Under the pieces are notes generated by a model. The model had not been told where the DNA came from, did not search any database, and saw only the letters and a list, made by a program, of their open reading frames with translations. A DNA stretch of 64,000 nucleotides from Acestrorhynchus altus. Taxonomy: Eukaryota; Chordata; Actinopteri; Characiformes; Acestrorhynchidae. The translations under genes were made by a program, and so were the position numbers. Each line of letters opens with the position of its first letter. Position 1 is the stretch's first letter. The DNA lies in assembly GCA_034509495.1 (NCBI GenBank), contig CM067513.1:17072047-17136046 (forward strand). The letters run 5' to 3'. Below, in pieces: positions 40,710 to 49,712 of the stretch.

Positions 40710-43700
40710 CATACGGGTATGTTTTTCACAATCCCTCTTTCGAGAAGGAGGGCGGCACTCAGTTGAAATCAGGAACACATGTAGCTTGTGTTGATCAGAT
40801 TTCCATTTGTGCTTCCACAAACGAATGTTGTGTTGCCAGCAAGCACGCAGCCATCTGGTCCAAGATGGAGGCTTTCTGAATGAAGGAAGGTTATTGTCAG
40901 TGGGAGCTCGGTATCCTCTCGAAGATCTGAATAGCCTGGCTTTTATGGGAAAGTAGCATTCTTCACACTGAAAACTTGTCCACGAGAAAACAGGAGGGCA
41001 CAGGACACGGACTGCAGGGTTCTTGCACGTTTTTCTCTAAATCCCATTGTCCACATAATGCCACCACATGCAGTTGTTCCTGTTCAGGAGGATTAGAAAT
41101 GGGGTAATGAAAAAACAAAGAGAGGGCTAATAATGACACCTGCAATGAAACCTCCCTTTATCATTCTGAGAACAAATGTTAGAGCAGTGGTCCCAGCCTT
41201 GCTCCTGGGCCTGTCATCTGGTGCATCTTCACTTAAGACCTGTTCAGATTGGTTTAGTTTATCAGGGGATGCTGGTATTAAAATTATTATCACTTCACAG
41301 TAATAAAACATTAAAATCGTAAAATCATAAGAGAACTATGGAGTCTAGTACCCAAATGTTTGTATCACATGGTCACATGATCACATTCACAACAGTTGCA
41401 TCCCAGTATTTGAAGAGACACTTATTTCAAGAAGACGCTCTTACACTCTAAACACTGCGTTCCGAATTATTATGCAAGTCAATCATAAATCGGAATAAAA
41501 TATGCAGTTTAAACTCATTCCTTTCATGTTATAAAAAATCCTGCCTTATGAATTATAATTATTTATACTTACTAATTACTGCCAACATCAAATCCAACAC
41601 AGGCAGAAACAGTAATATATTAATATATTTATAAAGTTAATTTGATTTATTTTATTTTCTCAAATTCTGGAAAATTGGTCAATGCAATAATTCTAAATTC
41701 AGTGTTTATGACATAACCAAAGTTCTAAAAGCAATAACATAGTTACTGCCACTGAGATCATGACATAATAATTGCTTAAAGTTGTTCATATTAATAAAAT
41801 GATGCGTTTCTTATCCTTACAAGTGTAGACGTTTGTGGGACTAATGCAGCAATTGTCACAAAAGCGCAGCTACATGATTGCTTTTCAGTGTCCTATGAAA
41901 TCAGTGAATTAGCTGGTCCACCTCCTTCTGAAGGTTTACACTGATTGGTTCAAGAGTACCAAGCTCCAAATCAAGTTGCTGTGGAACAGGCTGCGCATGT
42001 GAGACAGATGATCCAGGTTTAGGTGGGTTAGCTTGGTGGCTAAACAAGAGATCCTACTTTTTGAGACCTGGAGTTCCTGCAGTATCCCTGTTCTGCACAT
42101 TGTAGTGTTTTTCCTGTGTTTATGCACCCGTTTCACCACATGCACCCTTACACCTTAATGAGCTGATTAACTGGATTACATTTGTTGAAACATGGAAAAA
42201 CCTAAATAAGCAATAGAAATATCAGAGCCTGGGTGCCAGCCAACATGTGCAACTGTGCTTCCCTTAAATATTGATGAAAAAATATCAGGACACACGGGTT
42301 CATTCACCATTTCTTCCAAAACCAAGGATATTGTTAGTGTTTAACCTGCTTTTATTGGAATAATCTACTAGATTTTTGGGCATTGCTGTGAGGATTTTAT
42401 TGCATTCAGCGACAAGAGCACTTGTGAGGTCAGGTTTTTCGGATGATCACCACCCCACCTCATCCGCAACTCCCCAACTCCTCCCCAAAGTATTTGATGG
42501 AGCACCATCATTCCAGAGAGTGCAGATCAATTCTGTGGGGATTTATTCCCCTCAGGCCCATGCCTGGCATTAGGTTAATGTTTATTTGTTCCAGGAAGTC
42601 GTATACTGTTGGCAGTACTTCTCTACAGGGACTAGACAAGCTGTGTGTGCATTTGCACATTTGGTTTGTTGGGTTGTGTGATGATTTGGTGATGCAGATT
42701 TCATGATCTTGTTTGATGCCTTTGATTTGTTTTAATTACCTGTTTACTTTATTAGCCTGCTAGCTCCAAAACTCCAGAATCATATTCTGGGAGTCAAATT
42801 TTAGCCAAAGGTTTGATTTACAGTCTTAGTAAGTGAGTGTTGTCTTATCTCTCCTGTTTTGATGTTCCTCAGGTGCTGGAGCAGAGACAAGTCGAAAGCC
42901 AGCTGCTGCAGGAGGAGTGTGGAGGGGGCAGTGAGCAGGGCAGTAGTGTTCTGACCCAACTTGATCCCTCCTCCCACACTTCTGCAGCCCCTCAGGACAG
43001 TGCTCTGCATTACAGTCTCAACCTCAGCTTTGAGGAGCTCAGCACAGCTGGCCTGGAGGAGCCCGTGAGGCAGCCCGTCAACCAGTGGACAGTGGGTACC
43101 GAGTTTAAACACTATACAGCTCAAGCAGAGAGCGCAGGTTATTGATCTTATAGAGACATTCAGTGGATGCCCGGAGCATAGTGTGCACAAGTACATGACT
43201 GCAAATTATGTCACCCAGCTGTATATACAACATATTGTACAGCAACGTGTTGTACAATGTCAACACACCTCCTTACATTGTAAACCTCAGTACTTGTGGG
43301 GGGGGCGGTTGAATACAGGTCTACCTTTCCATTTAGCAGCATCAATCAATGTGTTGACAGTTGAGGAATTCTCAATTTAACTGTTGTTGAGGAGAGAAGA
43401 AAGGGTGTGGCTTCTGGATTGAAAGACAAAGAGTAGTCCTTTGTATTTCTAGCCCTACCTGCGCAAATACCTGCCATAGTGCATGAAATTCTGGTTGACA
43501 CATTGTGAAGATTTTGCAGGACCCAGAGCTTTGTTTCACATGAGTTACACATCCAGCCTTCACAAAGTGAAGGAGCACTCAAGATGTAAATTAAGAACAG
43601 GTCATTCGTTGTGGTTAGATGGAGAAACTTTTAAAAACTATGATCATGTGGAAAAAATGCCTAAAATTAGAATCAGGTGCAGCACATTGGCTAGAAATGA

Positions 43701-46700
43701 TTAGCTCACCGTTGGGATGTTGGAGAAGGTTGACGCATCTCAGACGAGTCTGCGGGACTTAAAACCATCTCCAATCAGAAATCAACCATTCAGGAAAATG
43801 TGACCATCTGAAGCTGAAGTGGAGATGGCCCGTGGAACATGCTAATGACCCAAAACATTTCAGTAAGTCCACCAAGAATGGCTCAAACGTAAGAAATCTC
43901 TTGAGGAATTGCCAAGTCAAAGCCTAGATCCTAATCCTAGTAAAATGCTTTGGGGTGAGCTGTGCACGCAACGAAGCCGTCAAACATCACACAGCTGCCT
44001 GGAGAAGTGGAAAAACTTTCTCCTTACCAGTACGTTTGTCACTTACTGGTAGATTATTGGAAACATCTAATTGAGGTTATTTCAGCCAAAGGGGGAAATA
44101 GCAGCTTTTAGGACAAAAGGGTGTCCTAACCTTTTCTTCAGTAAGAAATGGCATCTTTTTTTCTTTAATTTTTTTGTTAAAGAAGTCAAATTTCCATAAT
44201 TTGATATGACATACCAAACATGCGGAGACGTCTAGCATGTTCTGTTATACCTGAGACACTACTTCTGTATGTGTAGCTCAATAAATATTGCCATATCATT
44301 TTTAACCATTTATTGTTCCTGCTACCGTTTATCTTCCAACCATTTGTGCAGCTGTTTTTTACAGCGAGTGTACAACTGCCAGATTCAAACTCTGCCAACA
44401 AGTTTAAATGGGCAGAAATGGAGATACAAGGTTTCTGCATGACGGAGACACCTGCCGAGTTTAGCACCTGCCCAGTTATGTGAGTTAAGAGAGAGAGAAA
44501 GAAGGCCAACACTGGTCAGTACAGTTATTAAACAGTGGAGTTGGACAACAATAACTGTATCCTCACCCTCCTCGTTGTGTCTATAGTAGACGATTTGTAA
44601 GGCGTCTAATAAAATGACCACCGAGGGCGATTTACACACACAACAGCATGTTTATATATATAGACACATGTTCAGGTAGGTGCTGCACAGTACCTATGCT
44701 ATACACAACCACGAATGCTGTCCTATAATTATAAACACACTGCAAACACACTCTCATGCAGTTTCTCCACACCAGCTCTCTCGCTTCACAGAGAAGCAGA
44801 ACTTCGCTTCTGCTTTTCAGTAGTCTATCAGCAGAGTGAAAATAGCCTGTGGTTTACTGGGTGACAAACGGAGTGTTCTCTGACCTGGATGATCAGAGGA
44901 AGTGATGAGCTGACCTGACTCAAATGTACACACACACACGCACACACGCACACACACACACACACTTAATGTAGGGCAGTGTGAGAGAGGCCCTTTCTGT
45001 CACAGGGATGTCTATTTCTGCTCTTGCTATGTTCACACTTAGAGAGGTGTCACTCTGCTTTCACCAAACACACATTCTGCAGTGTGTCAGTAACACCACC
45101 CTTTTCAATACTTGTTTTAACAAACCCTCATACACTTGGCCCAACGCTGTCTTAAAGGACAGCTTCCGCCAAATGGCATGACATGAACATTTGTAATATT
45201 TTTAATGGATTAAACAGCATCTGTTGATGTTCAAACATTAAATACAAAATTTTTAGTAAATCCTTGTGCAGGTACTCTGTCTTTCATAACATACAAAAAC
45301 CCCAGACTGAACAGTGTTTTCTTCTTTCTTCTAGTTGGACTTTGTCTCCCACCTGTCCTGAAATATAAGTTCATAGAGGTCTATAAAGGTCTATCCACAT
45401 TTTCTAGGATGTATAGGTCAGGGGTCTTTGAGAGCTATTCCAAAAACTTCAGTTTGTGTCTTTAGGCTGGTTTTGAGGTTTGTTTTGTATCATCCGCTTA
45501 TAAAAGCCTTCCTCTTTTCTGCTGCATCATTTTCACAGATGGTTTGACATTTGCATCCAGGATTTGCTGGTATTTTTTACAGTCCATTTTTCTCTCCACC
45601 TGTGCAATATTCTGATTTGACGTCATCAGTCCACAGTGCTTGTTTTGTTTCCAGAATTAATCTGGCTTGTGTATCTACTCTGTATCATACTTTAGGTCAC
45701 AGTTAATGATGTTCCTCTTATGAACTTATGTTTGTACTAGTAATTCTGCATATTGGACCTCTTCGCCCCCCCCTCTTCACTCGTCCCAGTCATATAGGGA
45801 GCTTGATTGGTCTTACCAGCATACAAGAATTTCTCTTTGAGATGTTTCTAGGTTTTTCAGATCTTTACAAAATATCATTTTAAAATAATAAGATTTGGAT
45901 TCAAACACTGTGTTGTTAATGATGGTAGTAAAAAGAGAACAGTGATATGCAAGATCTGACACAACCAGCACAACGCCGCCCAAATTTGTCTGTTAGTACA
46001 AAACCTACACAAGAAAAAAAAATGTAATATATAGTGACTATTTAGTTTTCTAAATTGCTGTAACAGACACTTTCACACAATAAGCCTGTGTCAATGTTCA
46101 CCAGCCATGTAAACACACCAGCATTCGTGTTTGAAAATGACCCCTTTTTTATAAGAACACAGAGTGAAGTTTTGAAAAGTGTAGGATGCAAGAACAAAGT
46201 AGGTAAAGATATTTACCTTTGCTTTACACTTAATTCTTGGTTCATGAGTGCATTGATATACAGGTATGTATCTGCAGTATGATGAGCAGCAGGAAAAGGG
46301 TAGCAGTGTTGTACGCAATTCCGCAAACCTTGGCGAATGCTGTAGGCATTGTCTCCTAAGTGTGGGGGACAAACACTGCGATTGTGTCTTTTTTTAAGCA
46401 TTAACCATTGTGTTGTATTAACCCAGCTTCAGCATCTTCTTCTGAAAAAGCTGCTGCTGCTGTCCACATTCAACTGACGTGACCTACACTGTTCACTAGG
46501 AAGCACATTACAGGGTGGGACATTGTAGAGCCTCAATCTGGAGTTACAGGATTCAGACTCAAGACTCACCCGTCTTAAGCAGACCTCAGAGAGCTCATCG
46601 TGACCACTGCTAACACTTTTGAATGTTGAAGCTGTTGGAGCACCACTGTTTAGTATAACTTGACTTGTGGCTTGCTTTACTTCAGTGGTTTGACTTGCTT

Positions 46701-48001
46701 GAATTTTACCACAGTAACTTGGGACTTGCTTGTGACTTGCACATGTGACCTCCTCCCACCTCCACCCATGGGTATTAAGTTGGCACAAGTTTGAAGAGGA
46801 ACAGTACTTGTATGGGTTTCCTCATTATAATTGGTGACATGCCCCAGGCCACGTTGATGATTTTGGTTTTTTTTATGTTATGAAAGATTATGACTTTGTA
46901 AATTTGCTGATAGTATTGTAGTTAGCTAAAAAAGATTGTTTTGACATGACTGTACAAGATAACATCAATATGTCTTTCTTTATGTGTACATGTCATCTGT
47001 CTCTTCAGGTTGCAAGTCACAGGACTCCCAGCATGTCCAGCCTGAACTCTCAGGAGTCTTCCAACGACATCAGCAAGCTGACAGACCGACAGCAAGCTGA
47101 GTACCGCAGTGCCTATCAGGACTACATTTCCCAAATGTCTCATTTAGAGACTGCAAAAGCAGTCCAGACCATGCACGGCTCTGAAGACAAGGCCAAAGGT
47201 GGAGAGCAGGAGGCCGGCAAGCCCTTTAAGTTCAACCTTAAACCTGGAGAGAGCATGGCAGACTATGCCAATGGTCAGGATGCCAGCCTGCTCCATCCAA
47301 TCACTGAAGAGGATGAAAAGTCAGAACATGGAGCTGCCCGCAAACCATTCGGGAACCATAGTCGTTACCACAGCGTGCTCAACCAAGAAGAAGAAGAGGA
47401 GTCTGGTGCAGAGGAGACAGATGCCACCCCTCTGCTCTGGGAAGTGCACAGGGCGGCTGTTGAACAGCCAGTCATGCCTAAGGCAGTGAAGTGTTTCATC
47501 TCAGGCACCACGCTGGACAAGAAGGAATCTTCGGATTCAGGCATGAGGTCCAGCGGAAGCTCCTCAGACCACTCCCTACAAGATGAGGAAGAAGACGAGG
47601 AGGTACACTTGCCGGACAAAGCAGCAAACCAACAAGATGAACGTCTGATCCAGCTGGTGTTGGACAGTCCAGTGCAGAAGCGCCTGAGTGGTCTCCAGGA
47701 TGCATCTGTAGCTCGCATGTCCATTTGTTCCGAGGCCCCTTCTGAAGGCAGTCCCCCAGCGAGCAGCCCAGAGGAAAACTGGCCCATCTCAGCTGTTACC
47801 AACCTCAACTGCACTACTAGCAATGTGCCACTAAACAACAACAATGTCGATGAGGATGGCCCAACTGAAAGCACCCCACTCATCATCAGTCCAGGTACTG
47901 CCACGATGCCCAACCAAAACTTGGTTGGGACCTGCCTAAGGAGAACAACGTCAGGTGGACGGGACGTCGACGGGGCCGAAGAACGAGAGAGTGTGCTGTG
48001 A
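26041..48001 (+). CDS. kidins220: Kidins220/ARMS, C-terminal portion (9 exons, 5' part outside window)
   Basis: Kidins220 (ankyrin repeat-rich membrane spanning protein) is a membrane scaffold that couples Trk, ephrin and other receptors to MAPK and cytoskeletal signalling. Joined exons 26041-26219, 28572-28771, 29125-29241, 30562-30609, 34345-34374, 37779-37901, 40369-40467, 42873-43091 and 47009-48001 give one open frame of about 668 residues. Every junction has AG/GT ends and matching phases. Recognised blocks, in order: the [20 protein letters not shown] region that follows the KAP NTPase domain, a GPQHPFYNR block, a SAM-like segment, LNFSFEEL-type and SLNSQ blocks, ITEEDEKS, ARMSICSE, SSPEENWP, and a C-terminal ESVL PDZ ligand (mammals: ESIL). 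The N-terminal ankyrin repeats and transmembrane/KAP region are not visible in the window. Teleosts have a and b paralogues; I cannot assign which this is. The gene converges on id2. Confidence 0.95.
26245..27295 (+). mobile_element. Tc1-like transposon, decayed, next to exon A donor
   Basis: Matches a very common fish Tc1-like family: ctaatcagccaatcagata near 26249, ggccatcagaatggagaac near 26300, 'caggctggtggaggtggtg' near 26838, and a frame at 26936-27163 with VQQDNAPCHKAQRAL, then NPVEHLWDLVE. Stops and deletions throughout. Confidence 0.88.
27296..28571. other. kidins220 intron A-B, remaining part
   Basis: AT-rich, no gene. Ends with a (CT)n tract (about 28530-28567) that forms the polypyrimidine tract of exon B. 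Confidence 0.6.
28572..28771 (+). CDS. kidins220: kidins220 exon B (linker, GPQHPFYNR)
   Basis: The acceptor follows a (CT)n tract (ctctcgcag) and the donor is CGG followed by gtgaga. The exon completes the split Asp codon and encodes DVRDAREQMHIGGVNYPTLP, then a Pro/Ser-rich stretch, ending in SGLTGPQHPFYNR. The final motif is the same as in mammalian Kidins220. It ends in phase 0. Confidence 0.94.
28926..29014 (+). repeat. (TTTA)n then (TCCC)n tetranucleotide repeats
   Basis: (TTTA)n at 28926-28992, then (CCTC)n-type units to 29014, just upstream of exon C. Confidence 0.97.
29125..29241 (+). CDS. kidins220: kidins220 exon C (Tyr/His/Pro-rich linker)
   Basis: A 117-nt exon in phase 0 at both ends (39 aa). 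The acceptor is ctccatag and the donor is CTA followed by gtaagt. It encodes PYFPQHVYHVPRHYHGNP, then a segment ending KDLSSGL, and aligns with the mammalian stretch beginning PFFAPYLYTPRYYPGG. Being symmetric, it could be skipped without a frameshift. Confidence 0.9.
30562..30609 (+). CDS. kidins220: kidins220 exon D (16-aa mini-exon)
   Basis: A 48-nt exon in phase 0 at both ends. The acceptor is ctcttcatcag and the donor is TCTCTG followed by gtgact. It encodes GVIREDAFERSPSPSL, matching the position and pattern of the mammalian EVIKEDAAEGLSSP segment between the Tyr-rich linker and the SAM-like region. It is too short for ORF-based detection and was found by searching the intron for this segment. 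The donor gtgact is non-optimal, consistent with possible alternative use. Confidence 0.82.
30796..31170. mobile_element. MITE with Tc1-type terminal repeats, 375 bp
   Basis: The left end tactgtgcaaatattttagg and the right end ccttTgcacagtactgta-type sequence are inverted copies. No transposase inside; the frames at 30843-31109 on the - strand have no domain. It lies in the intron between exons D and E. Confidence 0.75.
31171..34344. other. kidins220 intron D-E, remaining part
   Basis: AT-rich, low complexity in places, no exon or intact element recognised. Several short frames without domains. Confidence 0.5.
34345..34374 (+). CDS. kidins220: kidins220 exon E, putative 30-nt microexon
   Basis: The 10 codons TKSQPPRVKQ sit between a good acceptor (pyrimidine-rich tract, tactcccaaacag) and a good donor (AAGCAG followed by gtacag). 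The segment is phase 0 at both ends, so it fits the frame between exons D and F. I do not recall an identical segment in the main mammalian isoform, so it may be an alternative or lineage-specific microexon, or a chance match. Confidence 0.55.
34678..34911. mobile_element. hAT-type MITE, 234 bp
   Basis: Ends tagggatgcactgatat and atatcactgcatccctag are inverted copies, typical of fish hAT-derived MITEs. No coding sequence. Confidence 0.75.
34912..36444. other. kidins220 intron E-F, left part
   Basis: No exon or recognisable element seen. Short frames lack domains. Confidence 0.5.
36445..36700 (-). repeat. Dispersed nonautonomous DNA element, copy 2 (inverted)
   Basis: tccaaatgtttgtggacacc at the left end is the inverted form of the right end of the copy at 23225-23580. 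The interior agtattgccagtagaatag pairs with the inverted copy at 42345-42735. Confidence 0.75.
36735..37085. repeat. Second dispersed repeat adjoining copy 2
   Basis: Contains aggacgctgcccacagg, gtccagcagtgacagtgag, and 'tagcacatcaccataaa'. I recall such strings as a high-copy repeat of characin and catfish genomes. No coding capacity. Confidence 0.5.
37697..37770 (+). repeat. (TG)n microsatellite ending at exon F acceptor
   Basis: About 74 bp of TG with a few variants (TTTG, TATG, TGCG). It ends 8 nt before the exon F 3' splice site. Confidence 0.98.
37779..37901 (+). CDS. kidins220: kidins220 exon F (SAM-like region, first half)
   Basis: A 123-nt exon in phase 0 at both ends, 41 aa. It begins GSAVPPGPLSSLSIDG and continues with VCERLRQIDGLDDSMLEQY to TTTVKK. 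This matches the first helices of the SAM-like domain of Kidins220 (mammalian VDAVCEKLKQIEGLDQSML). The acceptor is unusual: a (TG)n tract of about 75 nt runs to tgtgctgcgcag with hardly any polypyrimidine tract. The donor is AAAAAG followed by gtacac. Confidence 0.93.
38758..39158. mobile_element. MITE with agggctgcac ends, ~400 bp
   Basis: Ends agggctgcacgatat and cattgtgcagccctag are inverted copies, the hAT/other MITE pattern common in fish. A 70-codon frame inside has no domain. Confidence 0.75.
39908..40309 (-). other. Unexplained 133-codon frame antisense to kidins220
   Basis: A 402-nt open frame upstream of exon G with balanced composition and no simple repeat. I recognise no domain. 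It may be a relic of a transposon; intergenic chance is also possible. Confidence 0.2.
40369..40467 (+). CDS. kidins220: kidins220 exon G (SAM-like region, second half)
   Basis: A 99-nt exon in phase 0 at both ends, 33 aa: ANINGRVLCQCNLDELRKEM then SMNFGDWHLFKAM. This closely matches the mammalian NINGRVLAQCNIDELKKEMNM block that completes the SAM-like fold. The acceptor is tgcacatccag and the donor is GCCATG followed by gtaaga. Confidence 0.95.
40630..40707 (+). repeat. (CA)n microsatellite
   Basis: About 38 CA units, 160 bp downstream of the exon G donor. Confidence 0.98.
41455..42140. mobile_element. Possible DNA-transposon fragment
   Basis: The left side gcgttccgaattattatgca resembles a terminal sequence of fish DNA transposons. 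Further right, 41890-42130 has transposase-like strings on the - strand (VKRVHKHRKNTTMCRTG) without a clear family. Confidence 0.35.
42345..42735 (+). repeat. Dispersed nonautonomous DNA element, copy 3
   Basis: Shares 'gcattgctgtgaggatttt', 'cattcagcgacaagagc' and 'tacagggactagacaagc' with copies 1 and 2. It ends about 140 bp before exon H. Confidence 0.75.
42873..43091 (+). CDS. kidins220: kidins220 exon H (FSFEEL linker)
   Basis: A 219-nt exon, phase 0 at both ends, 73 aa. It starts VLEQRQVESQLLQEE, continues with a Ser/Gly/Gln-rich spacer, then YSLNLSFEELSTAGLEE and ends NQWT. The LNLSFEEL block matches mammalian LNFSFEELNTLGLDE. The acceptor is gttcctcag and the donor is TGGACA followed by gtgggt. 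An alternative donor 4 nt downstream (g|gtaccg) would break the frame with exon I. Confidence 0.9.
43400..44200 (+). mobile_element. Tc1-like transposon fragment, decayed
   Basis: Degraded transposase-type sequence: 'aagtccaccaagaatggctc' near 43865, 'tcctaatcctagtaaaatg' near 43930, and a tail 'tcagccaaagggggaaat' near 44082, typical of one fish Tc1-like family. No frame survives. Confidence 0.7.
44201..47008. other. kidins220 intron H-I, remaining part
   Basis: A (CA)n block lies at 44927-44964. 45300-45700 looks like a very decayed transposon (catcagtccacagtgcttg) on the - strand. No exon recognised before the terminal exon acceptor at 47008. Confidence 0.45.
47009..48001 (+). CDS. kidins220: kidins220 terminal coding exon (acidic tail, PDZ ligand)
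   Basis: A 993-nt exon (330 aa plus stop). The acceptor is gtctcttcag. It encodes VASHRTPSMSSLNSQESS, then an ISKLTD...QAEYR block, ITEEDEKS (47300-47323), two acidic runs (EEEEES near 47390 and EEEDEE near 47588), DKKESSDSGMRSS, ARMSICSE (47711-47734), SSPEENWP (47762-47785) and finally ERESVL. The last residues form a class I PDZ ligand; in mammals this tail binds PDZ proteins and kinesin light chain. The tail looks shorter than the mammalian one as I recall it. The antisense frame is open for 231 codons but is a shadow. Confidence 0.96.
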   Translation, partial: VASHRTPSMSSLNSQESSNDISKLTDRQQAEYRSAYQDYISQMSHLETAKAVQTMHGSEDKAKGGEQEAGKPFKFNLKPGESMADYANGQDASLLHPITEEDEKSEHGAARKPFGNHSRYHSVLNQEEEEESGAEETDATPLLWEVHRAAVEQPVMPKAVKCFISGTTLDKKESSDSGMRSSGSSSDHSLQDEEEDEEVHLPDKAANQQDERLIQLVLDSPVQKRLSGLQDASVARMSICSEAPSEGSPPASSPEENWPISAVTNLNCTTSNVPLNNNNVDEDGPTESTPLIISPGTATMPNQNLVGTCLRRTTSGGRDVDGAEERESVL

Positions 48002-49712
48002 AGATAATGGTTGACAACAGTGCTCATTGACATTTGAAATCTGCTTTTCTGAAGAGTCAAATTCTGGAATTGTTAAAGATAATTTAACAATTCCAGAAGT
48101 TTATGAACGGATGCGTGAGAGGCAGGATTGTAGGTTGAGAATAATCTTAACACTGTAAGTGCAGTTAGCATGTCATGAGAAATTTGTAAGGAAATAAGCA
48201 GATCATTTTGATGATGATCTTTATCTTTAATGATCCTTACTTTGTAATGAAAGCTTGTGTAGGGAAATTGTCTTCAATTGACAGATTGTTTTGATCAAAT
48301 GAAGCTATAACAAGTTCAGAATATTGGAACTACATGCTTCAGAAAAGCAGATCTTCTGAAAGGAAGGTTGGTGAGCACTGGTCCACAGGGAGACTGTTAC
48401 CAAAAAAAGCAAACCTAATCCTCGAGGACTTCTCTACATATTAAAAAAATGAGCAATCCTTACACTCTTAATATCTTAATAATAAAGGTGCTACAAAGGG
48501 TTCTATGAACAATGGAATAAAAGCACCACTTTTGGATGAATATGAATATGAATATCCATGGTTATAAAAGAGATGAGTGGGAGTGAGGAACCTTTTTAAG
48601 TTCTGCCAACCTTTTTTAATGTAAAGGTTCTTTTCAAGTTGAAAGGTTAACAACACTCGTTTACAACCATGTTTCTTTCAGAACAAAATCAGCGAGTGGA
48701 CCACAAAATGTGGAATAAAAGCTCCTAATGGTCGTACTGCAAATGGTACAGCTGAAGGTAGCAGGGAGATAGCCTTGTTTGGCCTGTTGTGTATAAGTGT
48801 ATGGGTGAAATCACGGTCTGAAAAGTTTGAGAACCACTGCTCCATGTAATTGTTCATAGAACCTTGTGTAGACCTAAGGGGAAGTGTGTTGTAGAGCAAG
48901 GAAGGTAATAAAATGTGCATGGTGGTGGAGAGTTACTCGAGGACCAGGGATGGTTGCACTATGCTTACTGTCAAGCTCCACACCATAAAGCCTAAGGACG
49001 CAAGTTGATCTTAGGCATGATTAGATGTTTAGTTGTAAAGTGCTGGCTCCTTCAAAACAATGTTACATGCTTCCAAAGGCTAGTGATTACAGAAGGTGAA
49101 TGTGAAATCTGTAGACAAGAACATGGATAGGGTTAGAACAGTAGAACTACAGATGGTATTAGGCTCACTGAGGAGAAGCAAAGGGTCATTGAAAGTGACG
49201 TCTTAGTAGATCACCACTTCATTTAGTGGAGGCTTTTTGAGTTTTCAGAAAATCTAAAAAGCGCTCACATTTGTAGTAGTTAGGGCTGCAAATGATACAA
49301 TCAGCAGAGAAGTCGAAGTGAGGTAACTGTTTTATGGTGTAGTGAAACTTGTATTGTGGTCTGTTAAGTGTATCCGAACTTGTAATTAGCAACAGGTTAG
49401 TGACACTGAACATGAATCGGTGGCTCATTAGTAGATGATAATGATAGTGAGGAAATAAAAGTGTTTGGTGTTGTTGCTGTGATGTGTATAGTGGCCTTAG
49501 AAGTTGTGATCACTCTGTGCACTTGAAGACAAGCGCTTTCCTCTCCACTATTTATAAATCATTTGTTCAGATCAGTGTTACTTCCTGTGATTAAAAAAAA
49601 AAAGGCTGTCAGAACCTTGCATGCTCTGTAAGTGTGATGGAAAGTCGATATTTCCTCAAAATGCACAGCTATGTTTAAGGAAGTAATAAACGTTGGTGCA
49701 TTTCACCAGTCT
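48002..49712 (+). other. kidins220: Probable kidins220 3' UTR
   Basis: No coding sequence. Several AATAAA hexamers follow the stop: 48481-48486 and others near 48515, 48713, 48903 and 49453, all upstream of AATAAA at 49685-49690, which is followed by a T-rich stretch. The last one is the most likely distal poly(A) signal, giving a 3' UTR of about 1.7 kb. Part of the UTR (about 48470-48880) is a MITE-like element. The exact end is an inference. Confidence 0.5.
48470..48880. mobile_element. MITE-like element inside the kidins220 3' UTR
   Basis: Inverted arms lie at 48498-48513 (gggttctatgaacaat) and 48849-48864 (attgttcatagaacct). They bracket about 335 bp with GGTTC-rich sequence of a type repeated elsewhere in the window (for example near 13720 and 63290). 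It carries three AATAAA hexamers. No transposase is present. Confidence 0.55.

Noticed and set aside
47365..48060. 231-codon frame on the - strand
   Set aside because: Exactly antisense to the kidins220 terminal exon; Ser-rich shadow of a conserved coding exon.
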